From: Salinicola acroporae
GTDB taxonomy: Bacteria; Pseudomonadota; Gammaproteobacteria; Pseudomonadales; Halomonadaceae
Assembly: GCF_003206615.1 (NCBI RefSeq)
Contig: NZ_PZJW01000006.1
Coordinates: forward strand, 124,001-188,000
Direction: 5' to 3'
DNA length: 64,000 nt
A program made the position numbers and the translations under genes. Below are positions 49,647-58,874 of the stretch, in pieces (position 1 is the first letter of the stretch; every line of letters starts with the position of its first letter). The notes under the pieces are model-generated. The model was not told the DNA's origin, did no database searches, and worked only from the letters and a program-made list of their open reading frames with translations.

Positions 49647-50351
49647 TCAGGCGCTGGCCAGGCGAGCGATGATCGCCTCGACCATTTCGGCGGAATGAGT
49701 CGCGGCTTGTTCCAAGAAGGCGTCGAACGAGAGGCTGGACTCCTTGCCGGCGATATCCGATAGCGCCCTGATGACCACGAACGGGCAGCCGAACAGGTGG
49801 CACGTCTGGGCAATGGCGGCGGCTTCCATCTCCACGGCCAGGATCTGGGGGAAGTGCTTGCGCACGGCGTCGACGTGCGCCGGGTCGGCCATGAAACTGT
49901 CGCCGGTGCAGATCAACCCCTCGTGGACGCGCAGGGCTCCGAGCGTCTCGATGCAGGCGCGGGCCGTGTCGATCAATCCCGGATCGGCGCTGAAGCCGGC
50001 GGGCATCCCGGGGACCTGACCCATCTCGTAGCCGAATGCCGTGACGTCGACGTCATGGTGGCGTACCTCGCTGGAGATGACCACGTCGCCTACCTCCATC
50101 GCCGCGCCGAAGCCGCCAGCGGAGCCGGTATTGATGATGGCGTCCGGGCGGTAGTGGGTCATCAGTTGGGTTGCGCCCACCGTGGCGTTGACCTTGCCGA
50201 TCCCGGACTGGAGCAGCACGATTTGGAGGCCGTGACGCTCGCCGCAATGGAAGATGCCGCCAGGGTGGCGTTCGGTGCGGGGATTGTTCAGGCGGGACGC
50301 GAGCAGGGCGACTTCCTGCTCCATGGCGCCGATGATACCGAGAGTCTGCAT
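49647..50351 (-). CDS. mtnN: 5'-methylthioadenosine/S-adenosylhomocysteine nucleosidase
   Basis: The 234-residue enzyme (MTAN/Pfs) cleaves MTA, SAH and 5'-deoxyadenosine, the last being a by-product of radical-SAM enzymes such as MoaA. Motifs are 'LGIIGAMEQEVALL', 'INTGSAGGFGAAMEVGDVVIS', 'LAVEMEAAAIAQTC' and 'VIRALSDIAGKESSLSFDAF', containing the catalytic glutamate and aspartate. The start at 50351 gives the family N-terminus; an ATG 12 bases upstream is possible. It lies 37 bases after folD on the same strand. Confidence 0.95.
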   Translation of the reverse strand: MQTLGIIGAMEQEVALLASRLNNPRTERHPGGIFHCGERHGLQIVLLQSGIGKVNATVGATQLMTHYRPDAIINTGSAGGFGAAMEVGDVVISSEVRHHDVDVTAFGYEMGQVPGMPAGFSADPGLIDTARACIETLGALRVHEGLICTGDSFMADPAHVDAVRKHFPQILAVEMEAAAIAQTCHLFGCPFVVIRALSDIAGKESSLSFDAFLEQAATHSAEMVEAIIARLASA

Positions 50352-50388
50352 GGGTTGATCCATTGTCCTGATGGGAGCGGTCGATGAT

Positions 50389-51246
50389 TCACTGTGCATC
50401 GTGGAGTTCGGCGGCCTGGAGGGTGTTCTGCAACAGCGTGGCGACGGTCATTGGGCCGACGCCGCCGGGTACCGGTGTGATCCAGCTGGCGCGTTCGGCG
50501 GCGGTGTCGAAATCGACGTCTCCGATCAGCGTGCCATCCTGCTGGCGGTTGATGCCCACGTCGATGACGATCGCCCCCGGCTTGACCCAGTTGCCATCGA
50601 TCAGTCCGGGTTTGCCGGTGGCGACCACCAGCAGGTCGGCCTGCCTGACCTTATCCTCTAGCCCTTGGGTGAAGCGATGGCAGATCGTGGTGGTGCAGCC
50701 GGCGAGCAGTAGTTCGAGCGCCATGGGTCGACCGACGATGTTGGAGGCGCCGACGATGGTGGCGTCCAGTCCTCGCAGCGGGATTCGGTTGTGCTCCAGC
50801 AGGGTGATGATGCCCTTAGGGGTGCAGGGGCGCAGCAACGGAAGTCGCTGTGCCAGGCGCCCGAGGTTGTAAGGGTGGAACCCGTCGACATCCTTGTCCG
50901 GACGAATGCGCTCGAGCAGGGGGTTGGCGTCGAGATGGGCTGGCAGTGGCAGTTGCAGCAGAATGCCATCGACGGTCGGGTCGGCGTTCAGCCGGTCGAT
51001 CAGCGCTTCCAGCTCCTTTTGGGTCGTGGTGGTCTCGAGCCGATGGCTGAAGGAGAGGATGCCAGCGTTCTCGCAGCCCCGGTGCTTGTGGCTGACGTAG
51101 ACCTCCGATGCCGGGTCGTGACCGATCAGAATGACGGCCAGCCCCGGGCGGCGCAGCCCTTGTTGGGTACGATGTTCCACGTCGGCTTTTACCTGACTGC
51201 GAATTGCGCCGGCAATGGCTTTGCCATCGATCAACTGAGCGGTCAT
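50389..51246 (-). CDS. folD: Methylenetetrahydrofolate dehydrogenase/cyclohydrolase FolD
   Basis: The 285-residue bifunctional enzyme interconverts 5,10-methylene- and 10-formyl-tetrahydrofolate. Signatures are '[21 protein letters not shown]' with the catalytic lysine, '[14 protein letters not shown]', '[13 protein letters not shown]', '[17 protein letters not shown]' and '[20 protein letters not shown]'. AGGAAAG precedes the ATG at 51246. It shares the 10-formyl-THF pool with purU. Confidence 0.97.
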   Translation of the reverse strand: MTAQLIDGKAIAGAIRSQVKADVEHRTQQGLRRPGLAVILIGHDPASEVYVSHKHRGCENAGILSFSHRLETTTTQKELEALIDRLNADPTVDGILLQLPLPAHLDANPLLERIRPDKDVDGFHPYNLGRLAQRLPLLRPCTPKGIITLLEHNRIPLRGLDATIVGASNIVGRPMALELLLAGCTTTICHRFTQGLEDKVRQADLLVVATGKPGLIDGNWVKPGAIVIDVGINRQQDGTLIGDVDFDTAAERASWITPVPGGVGPMTVATLLQNTLQAAELHDAQ

Positions 51247-51411
51247 CGACTTTCCTTTCTGAGTCCTGAAGGCCGGCGGGTCGCCGGAGGAGGTGGGCAA
51301 TTTTCGCACGCCCAGCGATGCAGTCAACGCACGGTGACGGGGAAGTGGGATTCGGGTCCGACGGTGACTTCCTCGCTGCCTGACGAATCGGGCCTGAGTG
51401 CACGTAAAGGC

Positions 51412-51439
51412 TTGACCCCGCTGAAAGGATCCGTAGAAT
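51412..51439 (+). promoter_or_regulatory. Promoter of the tRNA cluster
   Basis: TTGACC (51412-51417), 16-base spacer, TAGAAT (51434-51439), about 50 bases before tRNA-Pro; the following bases are GC-rich as in stringently controlled promoters. Confidence 0.7.
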
Positions 51440-51491
51440 ACGCAGCGCATCGAAGGGCTCGTAGAGTCATCGGCCACGAAAAACGCGGCAT

Positions 51492-51568
51492 CGGGGTATA
51501 GCGCAGTCTGGTAGCGCGCCTGCTTTGGGAGCAGGATGTCGGGGGTTCAAATCCCTCTACCCCGACCA
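51492..51568 (+). tRNA. tRNA-Pro (TGG)
   Basis: A 77-nt cloverleaf with acceptor CGGGGTA/TACCCCG, anticodon loop TTTGGGA (anticodon TGG), T-arm GGTTCAAATCC and encoded CCA. It is first in a cluster of four tRNA genes. Confidence 0.97.
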
Positions 51569-51615
51569 AAGCTGTCGTCTTCGCGTGTCGATGGAAATGC
51601 AGCCGGTATTGGAAT

Positions 51616-51692
51616 GCGCCTATAGCTCAACCGGATAGAGCAACGGCCTTCTAAGCCGTAGGTTGCAGGTTCGAGTCCTGCTGGGCGCGCCA
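51616..51692 (+). tRNA. tRNA-Arg (TCT)
   Basis: A 77-nt cloverleaf with acceptor GCGCCTA/TGGGCGC, anticodon loop CTTCTAA (anticodon TCT), T-loop GGTTCGAGTCC and encoded CCA. It reads AGA codons, rare in this GC-rich genome. Confidence 0.96.
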
Positions 51693-51736
51693 CTCAACAC
51701 GGCGTGACGCGTTCCCGCTCGATGCAGAATCGGTAT

Positions 51737-51812
51737 GGTGGGTGTAGCTCAGTGGTAGAGCCCCGGATTGTGGCTCCGGTGGTCGTGGGTTCGATCCCCA
51801 TCATCCACCCCA
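51737..51812 (+). tRNA. tRNA-His (GTG), copy 1
   Basis: A 76-nt tRNA with the extra G at -1, acceptor GTGGGTG/CATCCAC, anticodon GTG in ATTGTGGCT and encoded CCA. Confidence 0.96.
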
Positions 51813-51835
51813 TTACCGATCAAGCTTCTAGAAAT

Positions 51836-51911
51836 GGTGGGTGTAGCTCAGTGGTAGAGCCCCGGATTGTGGCTCCGGTGGTCGTGGGTTCGATCCCCAT
51901 CATCCACCCCA
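51836..51911 (+). tRNA. tRNA-His (GTG), copy 2
   Basis: Identical over all 76 bases to copy 1, with 23 bases between the copies. This tandem pair is the only long exact repeat I noticed in the window. Confidence 0.96.
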
Positions 51912-52091
51912 TTTCTTCCCTTCGTTAGTCTATTTCCTCTCATGGCTTTTCTCTCCGGCTGTCGGCTTCACTATGCGGCCAGGCGTCGTCGATCGATGGC
52001 TCGAGTGCATCGAGAATCCTCCTAAAGTCGATTTTTGCCGCATCAGGCTTGTATTTTGCCCCGATCGGTACCATTTACCGCGCTAGTCAGC

Positions 52092-52120
52092 TTGCCAGTA
52101 GGCATGGGGGTTCTTAAAAT
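52092..52120 (+). promoter_or_regulatory. tig: tig promoter
   Basis: TTGCCA (52092-52097), 17-base spacer, TAAAAT (52115-52120), 86 bases before tig. The rest of the 294-base spacer after the tRNA cluster shows nothing else I can name. Confidence 0.7.
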
Positions 52121-52205
52121 CGCCCCCTTGCTTTGAAATGACAGTTTTGAAGTCACAGTCTTTGAGTTGCATTCACAGAACGCCCCCGTCGGTAGAGGAT
52201 CATCT

Positions 52206-53561
52206 ATGCAAGTTTCCGTTGAGACGACATCCCAGATCGAACGTCGCATCACTGTTCAGGTTCCCGCAGCCGAGGTCGATGAAGCGGTTGCGACTCGCCT
52301 GCAAGACACCGCCAAGCGCGTTCGTCTGAATGGCTTTCGTCAAGGGAAGATCCCGATGGCGGTCGTGCGCCAGCGTTACGGCAAGGATGTCCGCAATGAA
52401 GTCGTCAGTGAGCTGATGCGTCAGCACTATGTGCGGGCAATCACCGAGCAGAGCCTGAACCCGGCCGGCTACCCCTCGATCGAGCCGAAGGTCGATCAGA
52501 CGGGCAAGGACCTGGAGTTCGTCGCCACGCTCGAAGTCTATCCGGAAATCGAGCTCAGCGGCATCGATGGCACCCCCATAGAGCGCCCGCAGGCGGAGAT
52601 CGCCGAGGCCGATATCGACACGATGATCGAGACCCTGCGCGGACAGCGGGCCGAGTTCCAGCCGGTCGAGCGCGCAGCGGAAGAGGGCGACAAGGTCAAG
52701 ATCGACTTCCAGGGCTTCCTCGGCGATGAGCCGTTCGAGGGCGGTTCCGCCGAAGGGCACGAGCTCGAGCTGGGGTCCAATCGCTTCATTCCGGGCTTCG
52801 AAGAGCAGTTGATCGGCGCCAAGGCCGGTGACGAGAAGAGCATCAGCGTGACCTTCCCGGAGGACTACCAGGCCGAACACCTGGCGGGTCAGGAGGCGAC
52901 CTTCAAGGTCAAGGTTCATGAAGTCTCTGCCAAGGCGCTGCCGGAAGTCGATGCCGACTTCATCAAGGAGTTCGGCGTGGAAGACGGCGATGCCGACAAG
53001 TTCCGGGCCGAGGTCAAGGGCAACATGGAGCGCGAAGTCCGCCAGGCGGCCCGTAACCGGGTCAAGCAGCAGGCTCTCGATGCGCTGCAGAAAGCCAACG
53101 ACGTCACGGTCCCGCAGTCGCTGATCCAGCAGGAGACCGACGGGCTCAAGCGTCAAGCCGCCCAGCAGTTCGGCCTCGGTGAAGACTTCGACGTCAGCCA
53201 GTTGCCGAACGAGCTGTTCGCCGAGCAGGCTCGCACCCGTGTCAAGATCGGCCTGCTGCTGGCGGAAGTCATCAAGCAGCACGAGCTCGATGCCAGCGAT
53301 GACGAAATCCGTGCCCGTGCCGAGGAACTGGCAACCCAGTACCAGCAGCCGGAGCAGGTCGTCGACCAGTACATGCAGAACGATGAGCTAAAGGGACAGG
53401 TCAAGTCTGCCGTGCTGGAAGACAAGGCCGTTGACAAGCTTCTCGAGCAGGCTCAGGTTAACGACGTCAGCATGAGCTACGAGCAAGTGCTGCAGGCCGC
53501 CCAGCAGTCCGAGGAAGCGGGCGAAGAGGACGAAGCCGAGGAAAGCGATTCCAAAGCATGA
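52206..53561 (+). CDS. tig: Trigger factor
   Basis: The 451-residue ribosome-associated chaperone has the N-terminal ribosome-binding domain with its signature 'LNGFRQGKIPMAVVRQRYG' (G-F-R-x-G-K), the FKBP-like PPIase domain (about 150-245, 'EGDKVKIDFQGFLGDEPF', 'GFEEQLIGAKAGDEKSISVTFPEDY' in part) and the C-terminal substrate cradle, ending in an acidic tail. GAGGAT precedes the ATG at 52206. It heads the order tig-clpP-clpX-lon-hupB-ppiD found in many gammaproteobacteria. Confidence 0.97.
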   Translation: MQVSVETTSQIERRITVQVPAAEVDEAVATRLQDTAKRVRLNGFRQGKIPMAVVRQRYGKDVRNEVVSELMRQHYVRAITEQSLNPAGYPSIEPKVDQTGKDLEFVATLEVYPEIELSGIDGTPIERPQAEIAEADIDTMIETLRGQRAEFQPVERAAEEGDKVKIDFQGFLGDEPFEGGSAEGHELELGSNRFIPGFEEQLIGAKAGDEKSISVTFPEDYQAEHLAGQEATFKVKVHEVSAKALPEVDADFIKEFGVEDGDADKFRAEVKGNMEREVRQAARNRVKQQALDALQKANDVTVPQSLIQQETDGLKRQAAQQFGLGEDFDVSQLPNELFAEQARTRVKIGLLLAEVIKQHELDASDDEIRARAEELATQYQQPEQVVDQYMQNDELKGQVKSAVLEDKAVDKLLEQAQVNDVSMSYEQVLQAAQQSEEAGEEDEAEESDSKA

Positions 53562-53581
53562 CGGGTGCTTGGTAAGCGAGA

Positions 53582-53603
53582 CGACCCGGTTCCGGCCGGG
53601 TCG
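53582..53603 (+). other. Hairpin between tig and clpP
   Basis: CGACCCGG / CCGGGTCG is a perfect 8-bp stem with a 6-base loop and no T-tract. It could stabilise the tig transcript or mark a processing or attenuation site. Confidence 0.5.
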
Positions 53604-53646
53604 CTAGTCGATGGGCCTGACAATCACCAGATGTAAGGAAATCGCG

Positions 53647-54267
53647 ATGCGTAACGAGTTCGACATCAGTAATGCCGGTGGCCTGGTCCCGATGGTGGTG
53701 GAGCAGAGTGCGCGCGGCGAGCGGTCATACGATATCTATTCTCGTCTGCTCAAAGAGCGTGTCATCTTCCTGGTTGGCCAGGTCGAGGACTACATGGCCA
53801 ACCTGGTTGTGGCGCAGCTGCTGTTCCTGGAGTCCGAGAATCCGGACAAGGACATCCACCTTTATATCAACTCGCCGGGCGGCTCGGTGACCGCAGGCAT
53901 GTCCATCTACGACACCATGCAGTTCATCAAGCCCGATGTCTCCACGGTCTGTATCGGCCAGGCGGCGAGCATGGGTGCGCTGCTGCTTGCCGGCGGTGCG
54001 AAATCCAAGCGCTTCTGTCTGCCGCATTCGCGGATGATGATTCACCAGCCGCTTGGGGGATATCAGGGTCAGGCTGCGGATATCGAGATCCACACCCGGG
54101 AAATCCTGACCATTCGCCAGAAGCTGAACCGCATTCTGGCCGAGCACACCGGGCAGGATATCGACAAGATTGCTCAGGACACCGATCGGGACAACTTCAT
54201 GGATGGCGAACAGGCCGTTGAATATGGCCTGATCGACGCCATGCTGGATAAGCGTCCGGTATCCTGA
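53647..54267 (+). CDS. clpP: ATP-dependent Clp protease proteolytic subunit
   Basis: The 206-residue serine protease has catalytic S108 ('GQAASMGA'), H133 ('[10 protein letters not shown]') and D182 ('DTDRDNFMD'). Fourteen copies form the chamber served by ClpX. AAGGAAA precedes the ATG at 53647; a start 36 bases upstream is possible but has no such site. The first residues may be a processed propeptide, as in E. coli. Confidence 0.98.
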   Translation: MRNEFDISNAGGLVPMVVEQSARGERSYDIYSRLLKERVIFLVGQVEDYMANLVVAQLLFLESENPDKDIHLYINSPGGSVTAGMSIYDTMQFIKPDVSTVCIGQAASMGALLLAGGAKSKRFCLPHSRMMIHQPLGGYQGQAADIEIHTREILTIRQKLNRILAEHTGQDIDKIAQDTDRDNFMDGEQAVEYGLIDAMLDKRPVS

Positions 54268-54330
54268 TAGCGTTTGAGTCAAGGTTTCACACGGCGGCGC
54301 CCCGCGTCGCCGTCCTGACGAGGTACACGA

Positions 54331-55614
54331 ATGGCCGACGGTAAAGGCAAAGACGACAACGGCAAGCTGCTCTACTGCTCGTTCTGTGGCAAGAACCAGA
54401 ACGAGGTTCGCAAGCTAATCGCCGGGCCGTCCGTCTATATCTGTGACGAGTGTGTCGATCTCTGCAACGACATCATTCGCGAAGAGGTTCTGGAAGCCGA
54501 CGCCGAGAGCGATGAAGACCGTCTTCCCGTACCTCGAGAGATCCGCAATACGCTCGACGACTATGTGATTGGCCAGGATCGCGCCAAGATGGTGCTGTCG
54601 GTGGCTGTCTACAACCATTACAAGCGCCTGCGCAGTAGTGGTGGCAAGAGCGACAGCATCGAGCTGGGCAAGTCCAATATCCTGCTGATCGGCCCGACCG
54701 GTAGCGGCAAGACGCTGCTGGCGGAGACGCTGGCGCGCCTGCTCAACGTGCCGTTCACGATTGCGGACGCCACCACGCTGACGGAAGCCGGCTATGTCGG
54801 TGAGGATGTCGAGAACATCATCCAGAAGCTGTTGCAGAAGTGCGACTACGACGTCGAGAAGGCTCAGCGCGGTATCGTCTATATTGACGAGATCGACAAG
54901 ATCTCCCGCAAGTCGGATAACCCGTCGATCACTCGCGACGTCTCCGGCGAAGGCGTCCAGCAGGCCTTGCTCAAGCTGATCGAGGGCACGACGGCCTCCG
55001 TGCCGCCGCAAGGGGGGCGTAAGCATCCCCAGCAGGAGTTTTTGCAGGTCGACACTGGCAATATCCTGTTCATCGTCGGCGGTGCCTTCGCCGGCCTGGA
55101 CAAGGTGATCCGCGACCGCGCCGAGAAGGGCGGGATCGGCTTCAACGCCTCCGTCAAGAGCAAGGAAAGCAACAAGGGGGTTGGCGATATTCTCGCCGAC
55201 GTCGAACCGGAAGATCTCGTCAAGTTCGGCTTGATCCCTGAGTTCGTCGGACGCCTGCCGGTCATCGCCACGTTGACGGAGCTGACCGAGGACGCGCTGG
55301 TCCAGATTCTGATCGAGCCCAAGAACTCGTTGGTCAAGCAGTACGCCCATCTGTTCGAAATGGAAGGTGTCGAGCTGGACTTCCGAGAGGATGCGTTGCG
55401 AGCGGTGGCCCACAAGGCCATGGAGCGCAAGACGGGCGCTCGCGGTCTGCGGTCGATCCTGGAATCCGTGCTGCTCGAGACCATGTACGATGTCCCGTCG
55501 CTGGATGGCGTGACCAAGGTCGTGATCGATGGCTCCGTCATTTCCGGTGACAGCGAGCCGTTGCTGATCTACTCGAAGCAGGAAGAGAGCCGCGTCGCCA
55601 ACAAGGACGGGTGA
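54331..55614 (+). CDS. clpX: Clp protease ATPase subunit ClpX
   Basis: The 427-residue AAA+ unfoldase has an N-terminal zinc finger ('[11 protein letters not shown]' and 'CDECVDLC'), Walker A '[18 protein letters not shown]', Walker B '[10 protein letters not shown]', the pore loop '[10 protein letters not shown]' and the IGF-type ClpP contact region '[12 protein letters not shown]' vicinity. It lies 63 bases after clpP and is followed by a terminator, so clpP-clpX form one unit. Confidence 0.98.
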   Translation: MADGKGKDDNGKLLYCSFCGKNQNEVRKLIAGPSVYICDECVDLCNDIIREEVLEADAESDEDRLPVPREIRNTLDDYVIGQDRAKMVLSVAVYNHYKRLRSSGGKSDSIELGKSNILLIGPTGSGKTLLAETLARLLNVPFTIADATTLTEAGYVGEDVENIIQKLLQKCDYDVEKAQRGIVYIDEIDKISRKSDNPSITRDVSGEGVQQALLKLIEGTTASVPPQGGRKHPQQEFLQVDTGNILFIVGGAFAGLDKVIRDRAEKGGIGFNASVKSKESNKGVGDILADVEPEDLVKFGLIPEFVGRLPVIATLTELTEDALVQILIEPKNSLVKQYAHLFEMEGVELDFREDALRAVAHKAMERKTGARGLRSILESVLLETMYDVPSLDGVTKVVIDGSVISGDSEPLLIYSKQEESRVANKDG

Positions 55615-55641
55615 TCGAGCCCGCGTTGTTACCTGCCTAGA

Positions 55642-55670
55642 CGAGGGGGCCTGACGGCCCCCTCGCTTTT
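55642..55670 (+). terminator. Terminator after clpX
   Basis: CGAGGGGGCC / GGCCCCCTCG is a perfect 10-bp stem with loop TGAC, followed by C and four Ts. Confidence 0.9.
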
Positions 55671-55695
55671 ATGGCTATCGCCCGCGTCGATCACT

Positions 55696-55724
55696 CTTGC
55701 ATCTGAGCGGTGGCGCCCCCACGT
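55696..55724 (+). promoter_or_regulatory. lon: Putative heat-shock (sigma-32) promoter of lon
   Basis: CTTGCAT (55696-55702), a 14-base spacer and CCCCACGT (55717-55724) resemble the sigma-32 consensus CTTGAAA-N(11-16)-CCCCATNT. It lies 62 bases before lon and after the clpX terminator. Confidence 0.55.
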
Positions 55725-55785
55725 ATCTTCCCTATTGCCGCTCTGGTGGCTCACCCATCCGAAAGTTTGTCGAGGAAATGCTGTA

Positions 55786-58188
55786 ATGGCGCAGAGCTCT
55801 GACCAGACACTCAAGCTTCCGCTCTTGCCGCTGCGTGACGTGGTGGTCTATCCGCAGATGGTCATCCCACTGTTCGTGGGGCGTGAAAAGTCCATCCGCG
55901 CGCTGGAGACGGCGATGGAGCACGACAAGCGGGTTTTGCTCGTCGCGCAGCGCGAGGCCGCTCACGATGATCCTGGCGTCGAGGATCTGTTCGGTATCGG
56001 CACGGTCGCCGACATCATGCAGTTGCTCAAACTGCCCGATGGCACCGTCAAGGTTCTCATCGAAGGCAGTTTTCGGGCCGATATCCAGGAAGTCCTGGAG
56101 GATGAGGACGGCTTCATCAGCGCGCAGGCGGTTGCGCGGGACAGTGAACCGCTGAGCGAACGCGAGCAGGAGTCGCTGGTTCGCGTCCTGCTCAATCAGT
56201 TCGAGCAGTACGTCAAGCTGTCCAAGAAAGTGCCGAGCGAGGTCCTGTCCTCGCTGCAGGAGATCGAGGATCCCAGCCGATTGGTCGACACCATCTGTGC
56301 GCATCTGTCGTTGAAGATCGATGACAAGCAGGAACTGCTCGAAATGGATCGCGTACGTGATCGGGTCGAGCACCTGATGGCGCTGATCGAGTCGGAGATC
56401 GATCTGCTCCAGGTCGAGAAGCGCATCCGCTCGCGGGTCAAGGACCAGATGGAGAAATCCCAGCGCGAGTACTATCTCAACGAGCAGATGAAGGCCATCC
56501 AGAAAGAGATGGGCGAGCTCGAGAACGTCCCCAACGAAGCGGAGAAGTACGAGCAGCGCATCCAGGAAGCCGGCATGCCGCAGGAGGCCGTCGACAAGGC
56601 CACGCAGGAACTCGGCAAGCTCAAGATGATGTCTCCGACTTCGGCGGAGGCGACCGTTGTGCGCTCCTACCTGGATTGGGTGCTGTCTGTGCCCTGGAAA
56701 AAACGCACCCGCGTGAAGCACGACCTGGCTCACGCGGTCAAGGTCCTGGACGAAGATCACCACGGGCTGGAAGAGGTCAAAGAGCGAATTCTGGAATATC
56801 TCGCCGTGCAGAAGCGGGTCAAGAAGCTCAAAGGGCCGGTGCTCTGTCTGGTGGGACCGCCTGGCGTGGGCAAGACTTCGCTGGGGCAGTCCATCGCGCG
56901 CGCCACCAACCGCCGCTACGTCCGGCTTGCCCTTGGTGGCGTACGTGACGAGTCCGAGATTCGTGGCCACCGCCGAACCTACATCGGCTCGCTACCGGGC
57001 AAGCTGATACAGCGGATGAGCAAGGCAGGGGTGCGAAACCCGCTGTTCCTGCTCGACGAGGTCGACAAGATCGGCATGGATCATCGGGGAGATCCCTCCT
57101 CGGCACTGCTCGAGGTCCTCGATCCCGAGCAGAACGACAAGTTCAGCGATCACTATCTCGAACTCGATTACGACCTATCGGACGTGATGTTCATCTGCAC
57201 CGCCAATTCGATGAACATCCCCGGACCGCTGCTCGACCGCATGGAAGTGATTCGGCTGCCTGGGTATACCGAGGACGAGAAGCTCGCTATCGCCAAGCGT
57301 TATCTGGTCCCGAAGCAGCTCAAGGCCAATGGCCTCAAGGAGGAGGAACTGACCTTCAGTGATGAGTCCATCCTCGAACTGGTGCGCTACTACTCTCGCG
57401 AGGCTGGGGTGCGTGAACTCGAGCGCCAGATTGCCAAGGTCAGCCGCAAGGTGCTGCGTGAGCGCCTCGAGGCCGGCAAAGGTCAGGGGGCCCAGGCGGG
57501 ATTGAAGCTGTCGGCCGACGATATCGAGCGTTACGCCGGCGTGCGTCGATACAGTTACGGTCTGGCCGATCAGGCGCATCAGATTGGGCGAGTCACCGGC
57601 CTGGCGTGGACCTCGGTGGGTGGCGAACTGCTGTACATCGAATCCGTGGTCACGCCGGGCAAGGGCCGCGTCAACAAGACCGGTTCGCTGGGCGACGTCA
57701 TGAAGGAGTCGGTCAGCGCGGCGCACACCGTGGTGCGGGCCAGAGCCAGTCAGTTCGGCATCGATCCAGAGCGCTTCGAGAAAGAGGACCTGCACATCCA
57801 CGTCCCTGAAGGAGCCACGCCCAAGGATGGTCCCAGTGCCGGTATCGGCATGGTGACCGCCATGGTATCCGCCTACACCGGGCGCCCGGTACGATGTGAC
57901 GTTGCCATGACTGGCGAGGTCAACCTGCGAGGCGAGGTCATGCCGATCGGCGGGTTGAAGGAGAAATTGCTGGCTGCCCGACGCGGTGGTATAAAGATCG
58001 TACTCATACCGGAGGATAATCGTCGGGATCTGAAAGAGGTGCCCGACAATATCAAGAATGCATTGGACATTCGCTCGGTAAAGTGGATTGATGACGTGTT
58101 GTCAGCGGCGTTGACGAATCATGTCGACGAGGATGACAAACTTGTCGAAGATGTAACTTCTTCGCAAACCAATGTCAGCACACATTGA
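55786..58188 (+). CDS. lon: ATP-dependent protease Lon
   Basis: The 800-residue protein has the N-terminal substrate-binding LON domain (about 10-200), an AAA+ module with Walker A 'GPPGVGKTSLGQSIARA' near residue 357, and the C-terminal peptidase domain with catalytic dyad S684 ('KDGPSAGIGM') and K727 ('GGLKEKLLAA'). GAGGAAA lies before the ATG at 55786; an earlier in-frame ATG at 55735 would add 17 residues with no ribosome site. It follows its own likely heat-shock promoter. Confidence 0.98.
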   Translation: MAQSSDQTLKLPLLPLRDVVVYPQMVIPLFVGREKSIRALETAMEHDKRVLLVAQREAAHDDPGVEDLFGIGTVADIMQLLKLPDGTVKVLIEGSFRADIQEVLEDEDGFISAQAVARDSEPLSEREQESLVRVLLNQFEQYVKLSKKVPSEVLSSLQEIEDPSRLVDTICAHLSLKIDDKQELLEMDRVRDRVEHLMALIESEIDLLQVEKRIRSRVKDQMEKSQREYYLNEQMKAIQKEMGELENVPNEAEKYEQRIQEAGMPQEAVDKATQELGKLKMMSPTSAEATVVRSYLDWVLSVPWKKRTRVKHDLAHAVKVLDEDHHGLEEVKERILEYLAVQKRVKKLKGPVLCLVGPPGVGKTSLGQSIARATNRRYVRLALGGVRDESEIRGHRRTYIGSLPGKLIQRMSKAGVRNPLFLLDEVDKIGMDHRGDPSSALLEVLDPEQNDKFSDHYLELDYDLSDVMFICTANSMNIPGPLLDRMEVIRLPGYTEDEKLAIAKRYLVPKQLKANGLKEEELTFSDESILELVRYYSREAGVRELERQIAKVSRKVLRERLEAGKGQGAQAGLKLSADDIERYAGVRRYSYGLADQAHQIGRVTGLAWTSVGGELLYIESVVTPGKGRVNKTGSLGDVMKESVSAAHTVVRARASQFGIDPERFEKEDLHIHVPEGATPKDGPSAGIGMVTAMVSAYTGRPVRCDVAMTGEVNLRGEVMPIGGLKEKLLAARRGGIKIVLIPEDNRRDLKEVPDNIKNALDIRSVKWIDDVLSAALTNHVDEDDKLVEDVTSSQTNVSTH

Positions 58189-58252
58189 TCTTGTCGATAA
58201 GCAAATTTCGTGCGCCAAGCCCGATATGACGCGGTTTTTCTGAGGATCTCGA

Positions 58253-58282
58253 TTGACAGGGTAATCTTGGCATTGCTATAAA
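58253..58282 (+). promoter_or_regulatory. hupB: Strong sigma-70 promoter of hupB
   Basis: TTGACA (58253-58258), 18-base spacer and TATAAA (58277-58282) preceded by TGC, an extended -10. It lies 84 bases before the start codon. Confidence 0.88.
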
Positions 58283-58365
58283 ATGCCCACTTGTTGTGAT
58301 CGTGACCGCGTCTCTGATTGCGCATCGATGTCCTGTTAATTTCGTATACAGTCAAGGGGTGAAGT

Positions 58366-58638
58366 GTGAATAAATCCGAGCTGATTGAAGCCATTGCTGC
58401 GTCTGCCGATATTCCCAAGGCCGCTGCTACTCGTGCACTCGACGCGATGATCGAGTCCGTATCAGACAGCCTGAAGAAAGGCGACTCCGTAGCACTGGTT
58501 GGGTTCGGGACTTTTGCGGTCAAGGAACGTGCTGCGCGTACCGGCCGTAACCCGCAGACTGGCAAGCCGATCAACATCAGCGCTGCCAAGGTGCCGAGCT
58601 TCAAGGCGGGTAAGGCACTCAAAGACGCGGTGAACTGA
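58366..58638 (+). CDS. hupB: DNA-binding protein HU-beta
   Basis: The 90-residue histone-like protein bends DNA and is abundant in the nucleoid. The sequence '[20 protein letters not shown]', the arm region '[19 protein letters not shown]' and '[14 protein letters not shown]' are typical of HU. The start codon is GTG at 58366, with AAGGGG six bases before it. A strong extended -10 promoter and a terminator make it a single-gene unit. Confidence 0.97.
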   Translation: MNKSELIEAIAASADIPKAAATRALDAMIESVSDSLKKGDSVALVGFGTFAVKERAARTGRNPQTGKPINISAAKVPSFKAGKALKDAVN

Positions 58639-58718
58639 GTTTCGCTCTGTCGCGGGCTGGCGCTTCGCTAAGCGTCGGAAGGCCTAGGCGGTTAGGCCGT
58701 TGAAAGCCCGTAGCACAT

Positions 58719-58748
58719 AAGCGCATCGCCTCAGCGGTGCGCTTTTTT
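58719..58748 (+). terminator. Terminator after hupB
   Basis: AAGCGCATCGC / GCGGTGCGCTT pair with one G-T wobble around loop CTCA, and the T-tract runs to 58748. Confidence 0.9.
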
Positions 58749-58874
58749 ATTGCCTGCTGCAATGAATCGGCTTCCGCAGGTGCCGTCGCCAGTGATCCGT
58801 CCCCGGGTGCGCCTCGGTGGCATGGCGGTGTACGATACGGGCGCAAATTTGGGTCAACGACATGCGAGGACAGC

